The translations under genes were made by a program, and so were the position numbers. From DASPHG01 sp963748315 (GTDB taxonomy: Bacteria; Actinomycetota; Thermoleophilia; Solirubrobacterales; Thermoleophilaceae), in NCBI GenBank assembly GCA_963748315.1, contig CAVVIK010000006.1:62001-126000 (forward strand): a stretch of 64,000 bases of DNA. Direction: 5' to 3'. Below, piece after piece: positions 25,842-33,893 of the stretch. Position 1 is the first letter of the stretch. Each line of letters starts with the position of its first letter. The notes under the pieces are model-generated. The model was not told the origin of the DNA, searched no databases, and saw only the letters and a list, made by a program, of their open reading frames with translations.

Positions 25842-27091
25842 CGAGCCCGGCCGAGGCCTCGCAACCGGCCCAGACCGCGGCGAGTCCGCTCGGGGCTGGC
25901 GGGGCGCCCTGCCTCCGCCGTCGCGGCGGCGGGATCGATCATCACCCGCGTCTCCGCTGTGCATTCGAACCAGCGCACGTGCTCGTGCACGACGTCCAGC
26001 TCGAGCGCGTACGGGCCGGGAACCGCCGGCGTGCGGACGAGGATCGGCAGCCGCGTTCGCTGTCCCGGTAAGACGGTCTCGGTGAACGGCACGCGCCCCT
26101 CCTCGCGCAGGCGGCGGTCAGAGCGCAGGTCGCGCCAGCGCCAGCCGAGGTGGATCTCGGGCGGCCTGCCGTCCGCCGGCCGCCACAGCTCGTCCCCGAG
26201 GTTGTCGACGTAGAGCTCGAAGTGGCGGAGCACGCCCGGCGGCAATTCTGTGCGCGGGCGAATGAACTCGATCCGCGCCTGGTACGCGCCCTCGGACACG
26301 GGCCTGTCGGTGTTGTAGAGCGCGATGTCGCGCAGCGTGACCTCTTCGACCGGCGCGCCGGCACCCGCCGCGGGCTCGACCGGCTTGGGCGTCACCATCG
26401 ACGCGATCAGCGGCCTGTCCTCGTCCGGGACCGGCGCCGTCTCGACGCTCTCGAGCTCTTCCGGCACGTACATGTCCTCGATCGGGAACTCCTCGACGGC
26501 CAAGCCGGGCACGAGGCTCTCGTACCACTCGCGCTTCGCGCGGCGGTCGTCGATGGACGAGCCGAGCAGCAGCAGGTGGTACATCGCGAGATCGGTCGTC
26601 CTCACCTCGCCTAGCCACTCGCCGCTCATGTGGACGCGGCCCTCGAACCGCCACAGCGACGGCACGTTCCTGAGCAAGCGCGGCTGGTGCTCGAGCGACC
26701 ACGGGAAGGTGGTGATGTAGCGGTCCGGCGTCTCGTGCAGCCACCGGCGGTCGATCTGGATCACGCTCGGGTAGCGATCGGCGATCAGGTCCGGCAGCGC
26801 GTCGAGCAGCGCGGCGCTCGGCACCTCGTCGTCGTCGAGCCGGAGGATCCAGTCGCCACGGCACTGGTGGAGGATCCAGCCGACGAGCCACACCGGCGAT
26901 CGCTCGAGCTCGTACACGAGCCGCCGGTCCGCCAGGTCGGCGCAGGCCTCGAGCGTCTCCTCGCCGCCGTTGCGGTCGACGGCGAGGACGATCTCGTCAA
27001 CGCGCGGCCGGACGAGCTCGAGCAGGGCACGAGCGCGGTCGGCAGGGCCGCGGGTCGTGATGCAGAACGAGAGAGTCGGGTGCGACACCAC
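25838..27091 (-). CDS. GT2-like glycosyltransferase with C-terminal beta-sandwich domain
   Basis: A 417-residue protein. Residues 1-175 form a GT-A-like domain: LSFCITTRGPADR, IVLAVDRNGG, GDWILRLDDDEVP (DxD-like, about 81-92) and a Trp/Arg-rich acceptor side. Residues about 240-395 form an all-beta domain (VTLRDIALYNTDRPV, FELYVDNLGDELWRP, PGPYALELDVVHEHVRWFE). This resembles the Ig/Wzt-C-like glycan-recognition sandwiches. The C-terminus is basic. The start is GTG 27091 (GTG 27088 also possible) without a ribosome site. The sandwich may hold the growing chain; that is inference. Confidence 0.75.
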   Translation of the reverse strand: MVSHPTLSFCITTRGPADRARALLELVRPRVDEIVLAVDRNGGEETLEACADLADRRLVYELERSPVWLVGWILHQCRGDWILRLDDDEVPSAALLDALPDLIADRYPSVIQIDRRWLHETPDRYITTFPWSLEHQPRLLRNVPSLWRFEGRVHMSGEWLGEVRTTDLAMYHLLLLGSSIDDRRAKREWYESLVPGLAVEEFPIEDMYVPEELESVETAPVPDEDRPLIASMVTPKPVEPAAGAGAPVEEVTLRDIALYNTDRPVSEGAYQARIEFIRPRTELPPGVLRHFELYVDNLGDELWRPADGRPPEIHLGWRWRDLRSDRRLREEGRVPFTETVLPGQRTRLPILVRTPAVPGPYALELDVVHEHVRWFECTAETRVMIDPAAATAEAGRPASPERTRRGLGRLRGLGRAR

Positions 27092-27108
27092 GGGGGACGG
27101 AAGATAAC

Positions 27109-28332
27109 TTGGCGAGCGTGAGCGTCGATCCGTCGGGCGAGCGGGACATCGTCGTTGTGGGGGCCGGCATCCTCGGGCTCGCGCTCGCGCGCGAGCTCCA
27201 TCGGCGCGATCCGGCGCTGTCGATAACGGTGCTCGAGAAGGAGGACGAGGTCGGCGTCCACCAGACCGCCCACTCGAGCGGAGTGATCCATGCGGGCATC
27301 TACTACGCCCCCGGCTCGCTCAAGGCGCGGCTGTGCGTCGAGGGCGCACGCGAGCTGTACGAGTTCTGCGAGGAGCACGGCGTGCCGTTCGAGCGCTGCG
27401 GGAAGGTGATCGTCGCGCTCGACGAATCCGAGCTGCCGGGACTCGACGAGCTCGAGCGGCGCGGCATCGCGAACGGCGTGCCGGGCCTGCGGCGCGTGGA
27501 TGGCGACGAGCTGCGGGAGATCGAGCCGCACGCCGCCGGCGTGTCGGCGCTGCACTCCCCCGCCACCGGGATCATCGACTTCCAGGCGGTCGCGCGCGCG
27601 CTGGGCACGGAGCTACGCAACGAGGGAGTCGAGCTCGTGACGGGATGCGCGGTGAGCGACGTCTCGCCGCGGAACGGGCGCCTCGAGATCGCGCATGCGC
27701 GCGGCGCGACGGCGGCGCGGTTCGCGATCTTCTGCGCGGGCGCGTGGTCGGACCGCCTGGCGACCCGCGCGGGAGCGCCGGCCGACCCGCGCATCGTCCC
27801 GTTCCGCGGGCAGTACCTGAAGCTGAAGCCCGAGCGCGCTTCGCTCGTGCGCTCGCTCATCTACCCGGTGCCCGACCCGTCGCTGCCGTTTCTCGGCGTT
27901 CACCTGACGCGCCACATCTCCGGCGACGTCCTCGTCGGGCCGACGGCGCTGCTGGCGCCGAGCCGCGACGCGTACAGCCTCGCGCGCATACGGCCGCGCG
28001 ACGTGGCGGCCACGCTCGCCTGGCCCGGCACGTGGCGGATGGCCAGGCGCTGGTGGCGAACCGGCGCGACCGAGCTGCGCTACGCGCTCAGTCGAGCGCA
28101 GCTCGCGCGCGCCGCGGCGCGCTACGTGCCGGCGCTCGGCGCGGGTGACGTCGAGCGCGCGTTCGCGGGCGTGCGCGCGCAAGCGCTCGCCCGCGACGGG
28201 AAGCTCGTGGACGACTTCGTCTTCTCGCACAGCGAGCGCGCGCTCCACGTGCGTAACGCGCCCTCCCCCGCGGCGACCTCCTCGCTCGCGATCGCGCGCC
28301 TCGTGGCGGACGAGGCTATGGGCGCGTTCTGA
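27109..28332 (+). CDS. lhgO: L-2-hydroxyglutarate oxidase family flavoprotein
   Basis: A 407-residue FAD-dependent oxidoreductase of the DAO superfamily. DIVVVGAGILGLALARELHR (about 13-32) is the FAD-binding Rossmann motif. KEDEVGVHQTAHSSGVIHAG (about 44-63) is the strongly conserved LhgO block. SPATGIIDF and FRGQYLKL are further family marks. LhgO oxidises L-2-hydroxyglutarate to 2-oxoglutarate and passes electrons to the membrane quinone pool. It is out of place in a glycan locus. TTG 27109 has GGAAG seven bases upstream; GTG 27118 is an alternative. Its end overlaps the convergent methyltransferase part by 17 bases. Confidence 0.88.
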   Translation: MASVSVDPSGERDIVVVGAGILGLALARELHRRDPALSITVLEKEDEVGVHQTAHSSGVIHAGIYYAPGSLKARLCVEGARELYEFCEEHGVPFERCGKVIVALDESELPGLDELERRGIANGVPGLRRVDGDELREIEPHAAGVSALHSPATGIIDFQAVARALGTELRNEGVELVTGCAVSDVSPRNGRLEIAHARGATAARFAIFCAGAWSDRLATRAGAPADPRIVPFRGQYLKLKPERASLVRSLIYPVPDPSLPFLGVHLTRHISGDVLVGPTALLAPSRDAYSLARIRPRDVAATLAWPGTWRMARRWWRTGATELRYALSRAQLARAAARYVPALGAGDVERAFAGVRAQALARDGKLVDDFVFSHSERALHVRNAPSPAATSSLAIARLVADEAMGAF

Positions 28333-29419
28333 GCACGAGCGCGTAGTCCGGGCAGGCGTAGACGTCGTGCTCGAAGTGCCCGGTGCCGTCGGGGAAGTGC
28401 ACGTAGCCCGAATCGAAGCCGGCGAAGCGGGCGAGCGACAGGGCGACCTCGGGAAACAGCGGATGCTGATGGGTCGGGTCGGTCCAGAATGCCTTCAGCG
28501 CCGCCGCGCGGTGCGGGTTCACGGTCTCGAAGATCGCCACGCCACCCGGCGTGAGGCGGTCGGCGGACAGCTCCATGAAGCGCTTCAGCTCCGGCAGCGG
28601 CAGGTGCTCGATCACCTGTGCCGCGAAGATCGCGGGCACTGAGGCGGACTCGAGCCCGTCGAGATGCTCCACGGCGTCAGCCACGACGGCGTCGTGGCCC
28701 CTGTCACGGCTGCGCTGCACGAGCTGCTCGTCGAGGTCGACGCCGCGCGCGCGGATGCCGTGCTCGCGGAGCAGGTCGAGGAACTCGCCGCGGCCGGAGC
28801 CGATGTCGAGCACCCACTCGGGCTCGCCGAGCATGGGCAGATATCCCGCCTGCCGGTCGCGGATCAGCTCCTCGCTGCCGCGGAAGATGTCCTCGAAGCG
28901 GACATCGGCGAGATCCGGCTCCTCCGCGGCCCGGTCGAACGCGAGCACGGCCTCGCCGTCGTCCGACTGAGTCGTGATCGCCGGATGCGCCGCGCCCGGG
29001 CGTGCGCGTGCCGCGTGCAGGAGCTCGCGCAGGTCGGCGAGCACCTCCATGGAGAGGCGGTCGAGCCGGTCCGAGGTCTCGCGCAGGGCGAGCACCAGCA
29101 GCTCGTTCAGCTCGTCCTGGTGGTACGTGTAGGGACGCATCGCCTGCAGCGACAGCCGCCGCGCCGCCCGGCGCAGGCCGGTTCCCTCGTCCTCAGCGGG
29201 GTCGTAGCCGAGCTTCGACTCGGCGCCCTCGACCGCGCCCGGTACGCGCGGCAGCACGCGACGAAGCCGAGAGTGCTCGGACGAGGTGGGCGCGACCGCC
29301 TCGAGCCGGTCGCGCGCGATGGCGCCAACTGCCTCCAGCGACCAGTCGCGCAGCATCTCCTCGCGCGCCCTGCTGCCGCGCTCGCGCGCCGCATCCGCGT
29401 CCTCCCAGACCTCGCGCAA
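28316..29419 (-). CDS. methyltransferase half of a GT4-methyltransferase fusion (after frameshift)
   Basis: The frame begins with REVWEDADAARERGSRAREE and DWSLEAVGA, which is the normal C-terminal end of the preceding GT4 domain, not a new protein. A linker follows with LSLQAMRPYTYHQDELNELL. Then comes a class I methyltransferase: WVLDIGSGRGEFLDLL (motif I), VDLDEQL, FAAQVIEHLPLPELKRFM and GGVAIFETVNPH, ending with TGHFEHDVYACPDYALVLRT. The only start in this frame is a TTG at 29419. It should therefore be read as the C-terminal 367 residues of one roughly 694-residue protein. It probably methylates the chain its GT4 half extends. Confidence 0.8.
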   Translation of the reverse strand: MREVWEDADAARERGSRAREEMLRDWSLEAVGAIARDRLEAVAPTSSEHSRLRRVLPRVPGAVEGAESKLGYDPAEDEGTGLRRAARRLSLQAMRPYTYHQDELNELLVLALRETSDRLDRLSMEVLADLRELLHAARARPGAAHPAITTQSDDGEAVLAFDRAAEEPDLADVRFEDIFRGSEELIRDRQAGYLPMLGEPEWVLDIGSGRGEFLDLLREHGIRARGVDLDEQLVQRSRDRGHDAVVADAVEHLDGLESASVPAIFAAQVIEHLPLPELKRFMELSADRLTPGGVAIFETVNPHRAAALKAFWTDPTHQHPLFPEVALSLARFAGFDSGYVHFPDGTGHFEHDVYACPDYALVLRTRP

Positions 29420-29420
29420 G

Positions 29421-30401
29421 CAGAGTCGCCGCGTGGTCGAGATCGGGTTCCGCCCAGTGGCCCTCGGGCGGGTAGTTGTCGCCCCCCTCGCCGACCGTCG
29501 TGAGACTCCAGTCGACGAGGTACGAGTTCTCCGCTGTCATGAAGTCCGTGTTGCCGGAGAAGTTGGTGGCGATCACCGGCTTGCCGAGCACCATGGCCTC
29601 GCCGAGGGTGAGACCGAAGCCCTCCGCGCGGTGGAGCGAGACGTAGCAGTCGCACTCCGCGACGAGCGCGTCCTTCTCGGCTCCCGAGACGTAGCGGTCG
29701 ACGACATGGATGTCCGGGTGCTCGGCCGCCGCGCGCTCGACCTCCGCCAGGCGATCCGGCTTGTAGTCCCCGTTGAAGCTCTTGAGGACGAGCTGCGGGC
29801 CCGCGCCGGGTGAGAACGCCCGTTTGAAGGCGTCGATCAGCCCGAGCGGGTTCTTGCGCTTCAGCGTGCTGAAGAAGTCGAACATGAAGAGGAACGTGAA
29901 CTTCTCGGGCAGTCCCAGGTTCGGTGCCCGCCCGCTCACATCCGGCTCGACGATCGGCAGCGGCACGCGCTCGATCCGCGACGGCGCAGCCGGTGCGAGG
30001 TTGTCGGCCACGTAGCGCGAGTACACCCAGATCTCGTCGAATGCCCCGAACATCGGCAGCCACTCCGTCGGGACCTTGTCGACCTCCCACGCCCAGCTGC
30101 CGATGTTGCGCGGCCGGTTGAAGAACTCGTCGCCGACCTGCGCGCGGAACTGGCCGAGCTCGGGCGCGTTCACGCAGATCAGGCTGATCGGCCGCTCGCC
30201 GGCGTGCTCCACGTCCTCGAAGTCGACGGTCTTCTTTCGCGCGGCTTGAACGTCGGGCATCTTCAGGTCCACGGTCCTGGTGTGGACCGGGACCCCCGCG
30301 GAGCGCAGCGCCTCGACGTACAGGCGCGCCGCCTCTCCCAGGCCCAGACCGCTGCGCAGGAAGCCCGCTACCTCGACGGCGGGTGGGCCGTTGTCAGTCA
30401 T
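29421..30401 (-). CDS. GT4 half of a GT4-methyltransferase fusion (before frameshift)
   Basis: ATG 30401 starts a GT-B glycosyltransferase. FLRSGLGLGEAARLYVEALR (14-33) is the N-terminal GxGE turn and IGSWAWEVDKVP (about 100) follows. FMFDFFSTLKRKNPLGLIDA starts the donor domain, and EGFGLTLGE gives an intact E-x7-E. The frame stays homologous through EPDLDHAATL; past about 29421 it is out of frame and runs to a stop at 29193 with no family likeness. Removing one t from ctgcttgcg near 29420 restores continuity with the methyltransferase half. The start overlaps the 77-residue gene by 8 bases. The paralogue at 30620 lacks the methyltransferase. Confidence 0.8.
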
Positions 30402-30627
30402 CGCGCCTCATGTCCTTCAGCACGGCGAGCGACCGTTCGAGCCCTTCGATCCGGTTCTCGAGCGAGCGCAGGGTGCGGATGAGCTCGGCGTCGACCTCGC
30501 GCCTGTGGGCGGTGTACGGGCGCAGCGCGCGATAGAGCGCCCGCCGCAACCCTCCGCGCACCGCCTCGGCCCGCCGGCCGGGCCTGGGCTGGAGCTCGGT
30601 CTCGAGCACCCGGATGAGCTCATCCAC
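30394..30627 (-). CDS. 77-residue helical protein related to a fusion linker
   Basis: The protein is helical, basic in its first half and a likely coiled coil in the second (LRSLENRIEGLERSLAVLKD). Its middle, LYRALRPYTAHRREVDAELI, matches the segment LSLQAMRPYTYHQDELNELL that joins the two domains of the neighbouring GT4-methyltransferase. It is thus the linker alone, left as a free protein after a GT4 without methyltransferase. GTG 30627 lies 8 bases inside the upstream GT4, and its own end overlaps the next ATG by 8 bases. The tight coupling argues that it is real and translated. Confidence 0.65.
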   Translation of the reverse strand: MDELIRVLETELQPRPGRRAEAVRGGLRRALYRALRPYTAHRREVDAELIRTLRSLENRIEGLERSLAVLKDMRRDD

Positions 30628-31738
30628 GGCGGAGTCCGACTCCGTCTCTGGCTGATCCGCCGAGCGTCACGCGCTCGAGTCTCGCACCCATCTCGCGCCC
30701 CGCAGCCTCGAGCGAGAACAGCCGCTCCGCATCCTCGCGTCCCGCAGCAGCGCGCTCGCGCGCCTCCGCGGGGTCTTCGACGATCCGGCGGATCTGCTCG
30801 GCGGCCTCGGCTAGATCGGGCTCGGCCCACTCGCCTTCAGCGGGATACGGGTCGTTTCCCTCGCCGATCGGCGCGCGCCGATAGCCGACGAGATAGCTGT
30901 TGCGCGGCGTCAGGAAGTCCGTCGGTCCGCCGTACGCCGTCGCCACGACGGGCTTGCCCGCATACAGCGCCGTGGCCAGCGGGAGGCCGAAGCCCTCGGC
31001 CCGGTGCAGCGAGAGGTACGCGTCGCACGCGCCGATGAGACCCGTGACCTCGTCTGGCGAGAGCACGCTGTCCACGATCTGGACGTTGCCCGCCTCGCGC
31101 GCCGCAGCGACAACGCGCGCATGGTCATCCGGGCGCGCTTCCGCGCCGACGCACTTCATGACGAGGTGCGCATCCACCGACGCGCGCCTGAAGGCCTCGA
31201 TCGCGCCGAGCGGGTTCTTCCGCGCCGGAACGCTGCGGTAGTCGTAGACCGTCAGGAACTTGAACCCGTCCGGGAGCTCGACCACGGCCTGCGATTCGGC
31301 CGGCGGTGTGAGCGGGACCGGCATCCGCAGCACCGGAACCGGCGCCGCGGGCGCCAGGACGTCGGCCACGAACCGGCTGCCCGTCCAGATCTCGTCGACG
31401 AGGTCGAACGCGCGCTCCCACCGCGACGGGAACGCCTCGACCTCCCACCACCAGTAGCCGATCGTGTAGCGGTCGGCGAAGAACGCCCGCTGCAGCTGGG
31501 CCTCGGCGCCCGCGAGCCCGTCGGGGTTGATGCAGACGATGTTCACGGGATAGGGGTCCGGCGGCGGCTTCGCGTCCGGACGCGACGGCCCGGCGTCGTT
31601 CGCGACCGCGACCTCGGAGACCGCTACGCCCGCAGCCTTCAGCGCGGCGGATACGTTCCTCGCCACCTCCCCGATCCCGAGTGGGGCGTCGAGATATCCG
31701 ACTACGTTCGTCCCCACCGGGGCGTTCGCGGCGTGCAT
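30620..31738 (-). CDS. family 4 glycosyltransferase with altered E-x7-E motif
   Basis: A 372-residue GT-B enzyme, paralogous to the GT4 half at 29421. Common features are APLGIGEVARNVSAALKAAG near the start, IGYWWWEVEAFP, a YDYRSVPARKNPLGAIEAFR donor-domain start and SLHRAEGFGL. In the E-x7-E position it reads EGFGLPLAT, so the second Glu is Thr. The family usually uses these residues around the donor phosphate and ribose, so activity may be changed. The C-terminus (REMGARLERVTLGG) is a normal GT4 end with no fused domain. ATG 31738 is the leftmost possible start and the first gene of this leftward set. Confidence 0.82.
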   Translation of the reverse strand: MHAANAPVGTNVVGYLDAPLGIGEVARNVSAALKAAGVAVSEVAVANDAGPSRPDAKPPPDPYPVNIVCINPDGLAGAEAQLQRAFFADRYTIGYWWWEVEAFPSRWERAFDLVDEIWTGSRFVADVLAPAAPVPVLRMPVPLTPPAESQAVVELPDGFKFLTVYDYRSVPARKNPLGAIEAFRRASVDAHLVMKCVGAEARPDDHARVVAAAREAGNVQIVDSVLSPDEVTGLIGACDAYLSLHRAEGFGLPLATALYAGKPVVATAYGGPTDFLTPRNSYLVGYRRAPIGEGNDPYPAEGEWAEPDLAEAAEQIRRIVEDPAEARERAAAGREDAERLFSLEAAGREMGARLERVTLGGSARDGVGLRRG

Positions 31739-31795
31739 CGCGCGACACGCTACCGGCCGTCATTAGACCAGCCGACCATCAGTACGCTCCGGCGA

Positions 31796-33037
31796 ATGTC
31801 GAGTCCGTGCGGCGACAACGCCGCGGTCTGCGTCACAGACGTCTCGAAGACGTTCAGATACTCGCGCGAGGCCGTCCACACGCTCAAGGAGCGCGCACTT
31901 CATCCCCTGCGGCGGCGGCCGCAGGAGGAGATCCATGCCCTGCGCTCGGTTGGGTTGGACGTCGGACAGGGCGAGTTCTTCGGCATCGTCGGCCGCAACG
32001 GCAGCGGCAAGAGCACGCTCATGAAGTGCATCGCCGGGATCTACGGCGTCGACGACGGGCGCATCTTCCTGCGCGGCCGGCTCGCCCCGTTCATCGAGCT
32101 CGGTGTCGGTTTCAACCCTGAGCTGACCGCACGCGACAACGTCTCCATCAACGCGATCATGCTCGGCCTGAGCCCCGCGCAGGCGCGCGCCCGCTACGAC
32201 TCGATCGTCGGCTTCGCGGAGCTCGAGGACTTCCAGGACCTCAAGCTGAAGAACTACTCGTCAGGGATGCAGGTCAGGCTCGCGTTCGCCGTGATGGTGC
32301 ACGTCGAAGCCGACATCCTCCTGATCGACGAGGTGCTGGCCGTCGGAGACGTCGCCTTCCAGCAGAAATGCCACGACGCCCTACAGGCAGCGCGCGACGA
32401 GGGTCGCACCATCCTGCTCGTCACGCATGACATGAACGCCGTCCAGCGCTTCTGTGACCGTGCGGTCCTGCTCGAGGAGGGCCGCGTGGTCGAGCTGGGC
32501 GAGCCGCGGTCGGTGTGCCGGCGCTACGAACAGCTCAACTTCCAGCGTCCCGCTGAGGAGGGCGGCGCGCTTTCCGCTCACCTCGGCGACGGCGCCGCCG
32601 CGATCGGCGACACCTGGTTCGAGGATGAGCACGGCACCCGGACCGCGATGATCGGGCACAACGCCGGGTGTGCGATCGGGATGCGAGTCCGCTTCCGGGA
32701 CGCCGTAGAGAACCCGGTGTTCGGCGCGGCCGTCACCGACGAGCGGCATCGCGTCGTGTTCGCCGCGACGTCCGAATCGACCTCGAGACAAACGGGCTCC
32801 TTCGCCGCCGGCCAGGAGGTGACCGTGCGCCTTCGATTCCACAACGTCCTCACGAGCGGCCGTTATTTCGCGTCGCCGCAGGTCGCCTACAGCGGTACCG
32901 GGCAGCGGCTCATGGACCACCGCGAAAACGCCGCCACAACGGTCGTAACCGGCAGCCGCACGGGTGCGGGCACGATCGACCTGCCGCACTCGTTCGAGAT
33001 CACGCCCGCGACATCCACAGAAGCCGCACGCGCATGA
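31796..33037 (+). CDS. polysaccharide ABC exporter ATPase (Wzt-like)
   Basis: A 413-residue ATPase that powers export of finished lipid-linked polysaccharide. It has Walker A GRNGSGKST (66-74), a Q-loop region, signature YSSGMQVR (153-160), Walker B ILLIDE (173-178), D-loop AVGD and H-loop VTHDMN (about 206-211). Residues about 255-413 form a Wzt_C-type beta sandwich (TRTAMIGHNAG, VRFRDAVENPVFGAAVTDE, GRYFASPQVAY) that recognises the glycan end or its terminal modification. ATG 31796 was chosen because residues upstream have no ABC likeness. It overlaps the permease start (ATGA) and is divergent from the GT4 at 31738. Confidence 0.92.
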   Translation: MSSPCGDNAAVCVTDVSKTFRYSREAVHTLKERALHPLRRRPQEEIHALRSVGLDVGQGEFFGIVGRNGSGKSTLMKCIAGIYGVDDGRIFLRGRLAPFIELGVGFNPELTARDNVSINAIMLGLSPAQARARYDSIVGFAELEDFQDLKLKNYSSGMQVRLAFAVMVHVEADILLIDEVLAVGDVAFQQKCHDALQAARDEGRTILLVTHDMNAVQRFCDRAVLLEEGRVVELGEPRSVCRRYEQLNFQRPAEEGGALSAHLGDGAAAIGDTWFEDEHGTRTAMIGHNAGCAIGMRVRFRDAVENPVFGAAVTDERHRVVFAATSESTSRQTGSFAAGQEVTVRLRFHNVLTSGRYFASPQVAYSGTGQRLMDHRENAATTVVTGSRTGAGTIDLPHSFEITPATSTEAARA

Positions 33038-33879
33038 CGACAGAGGCCGTTTACGAGGTGCGCGGACCGTCCGCGCTCGCGGGCGACTGGCGACGATCGG
33101 CGGACCTCGCCGTGATGCTCGCCTTCACCGACTGGAAGCTCCGCTTCTTCGGATCGGTGCTCGGCTACTTCTGGTCCCTGCTCAGGCCGCTGCTTCTGTT
33201 CGGCGTGCTCTACCTCGTGTTCAGCCAGATCGTCGACGTGAGCGGGACGGTCCAGGACTACCCGGTCCAGCTGCTGATCGGGGTGATCCTGTTCAGCTTC
33301 TGGAGCGAGGTCACGGGCGGCAGCGTCACCGCGGTCGTCGACCGCGAGACGCTCGTCAGGAAGATCGCGTTCCCGCGCGCCGTGATTCCGCTGTCGGTGG
33401 CGCTCGGCGCTGCCTTCAACCTCTTCCTGAACCTGCTCGTCCTCGGGGCGTTCCTGGCAATCGCGGGAGTCGAGCCGCAGTGGACGTGGCTGCTCGTGCC
33501 GATCCCACTGATGTTCCTGATGCTTTTCGCCGTCGGCGTGTCGCTGATGCTGTCGTCGCTCTTCGTCTCCTTCCGCGACGTCCAGCCGATCTGGGAGGTG
33601 ATCCTGCAGGCGCTCTTCTACGCGACGCCCGTCATCTATCCGATCGAGGTCCTCGCGGAGAAGAACGAGTCGATCTCGCATGTGGCGCTGATGAACCCGG
33701 TGGCGACCGTCATCCAGGAGACACGGCACTTCGTGCTCGGCGGCGACACGCCGTCCGCCGCGGACGCGATCGGCGATCCGGCGCTCCTGCTCGTGCCGCT
33801 GTTCATCGTCCTGGCAGTCGCGGTGGCCGGGTACGTGATCTTCGACCGGCTCGCACCGCGCGTGGCGGAGCGGCTGTAG
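33034..33879 (+). CDS. polysaccharide ABC exporter permease (Wzm-like)
   Basis: A 281-residue ABC-2 type membrane subunit with about six helices. DLAVMLAFTDWKLRFFGSVL (about 24-43) and GYFWSLLRPLLLFGVLYLVF open the family fold. VRKIAFPRAVIPLS is the coupling segment, and FSFWSEVTGGSV and LFYATPVIYPIEV are typical of TagG/Wzm/KpsM permeases. It pairs with the ATPase just upstream (ATGA overlap). The O-antigen/teichoic-acid type of exporter fits. Confidence 0.92.
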   Translation: MTTEAVYEVRGPSALAGDWRRSADLAVMLAFTDWKLRFFGSVLGYFWSLLRPLLLFGVLYLVFSQIVDVSGTVQDYPVQLLIGVILFSFWSEVTGGSVTAVVDRETLVRKIAFPRAVIPLSVALGAAFNLFLNLLVLGAFLAIAGVEPQWTWLLVPIPLMFLMLFAVGVSLMLSSLFVSFRDVQPIWEVILQALFYATPVIYPIEVLAEKNESISHVALMNPVATVIQETRHFVLGGDTPSAADAIGDPALLLVPLFIVLAVAVAGYVIFDRLAPRVAERL

Positions 33880-33893
33880 GCGCCCTAGGCGCC
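33879..33893. terminator. short hairpin between convergent stops
   Basis: GGCGCC-CTA-GGCGCC can fold into a 6-base-pair stem with a 3-base loop. It covers the five bases between the permease stop (33877-33879) and the stop of the leftward membrane-protein gene (33885-33887). There is no T-run, so termination is only possible in a factor-assisted way. Both arms are self-palindromic, which weakens the case. Confidence 0.25.

Noticed and set aside
29193..29420. C-terminal tail of the GT4 in its original frame past the frameshift
   Set aside because: Composition turns Gly/Arg-rich and family likeness is lost, while the other frame continues the GT4 helix.
29405..29435. Programmed ribosomal frameshifting at the GT4-methyltransferase joint
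   Set aside because: No slippery heptamer or downstream structure was noticed, and similar frame changes occur in many other genes here, favouring sequence error.
31004..31795. Long in-frame extension upstream of the Wzt gene
   Set aside because: It lies antisense to the GT4 at 30620, is Arg/Asp-rich and has no ABC likeness; ATG 31796 begins at the expected position.
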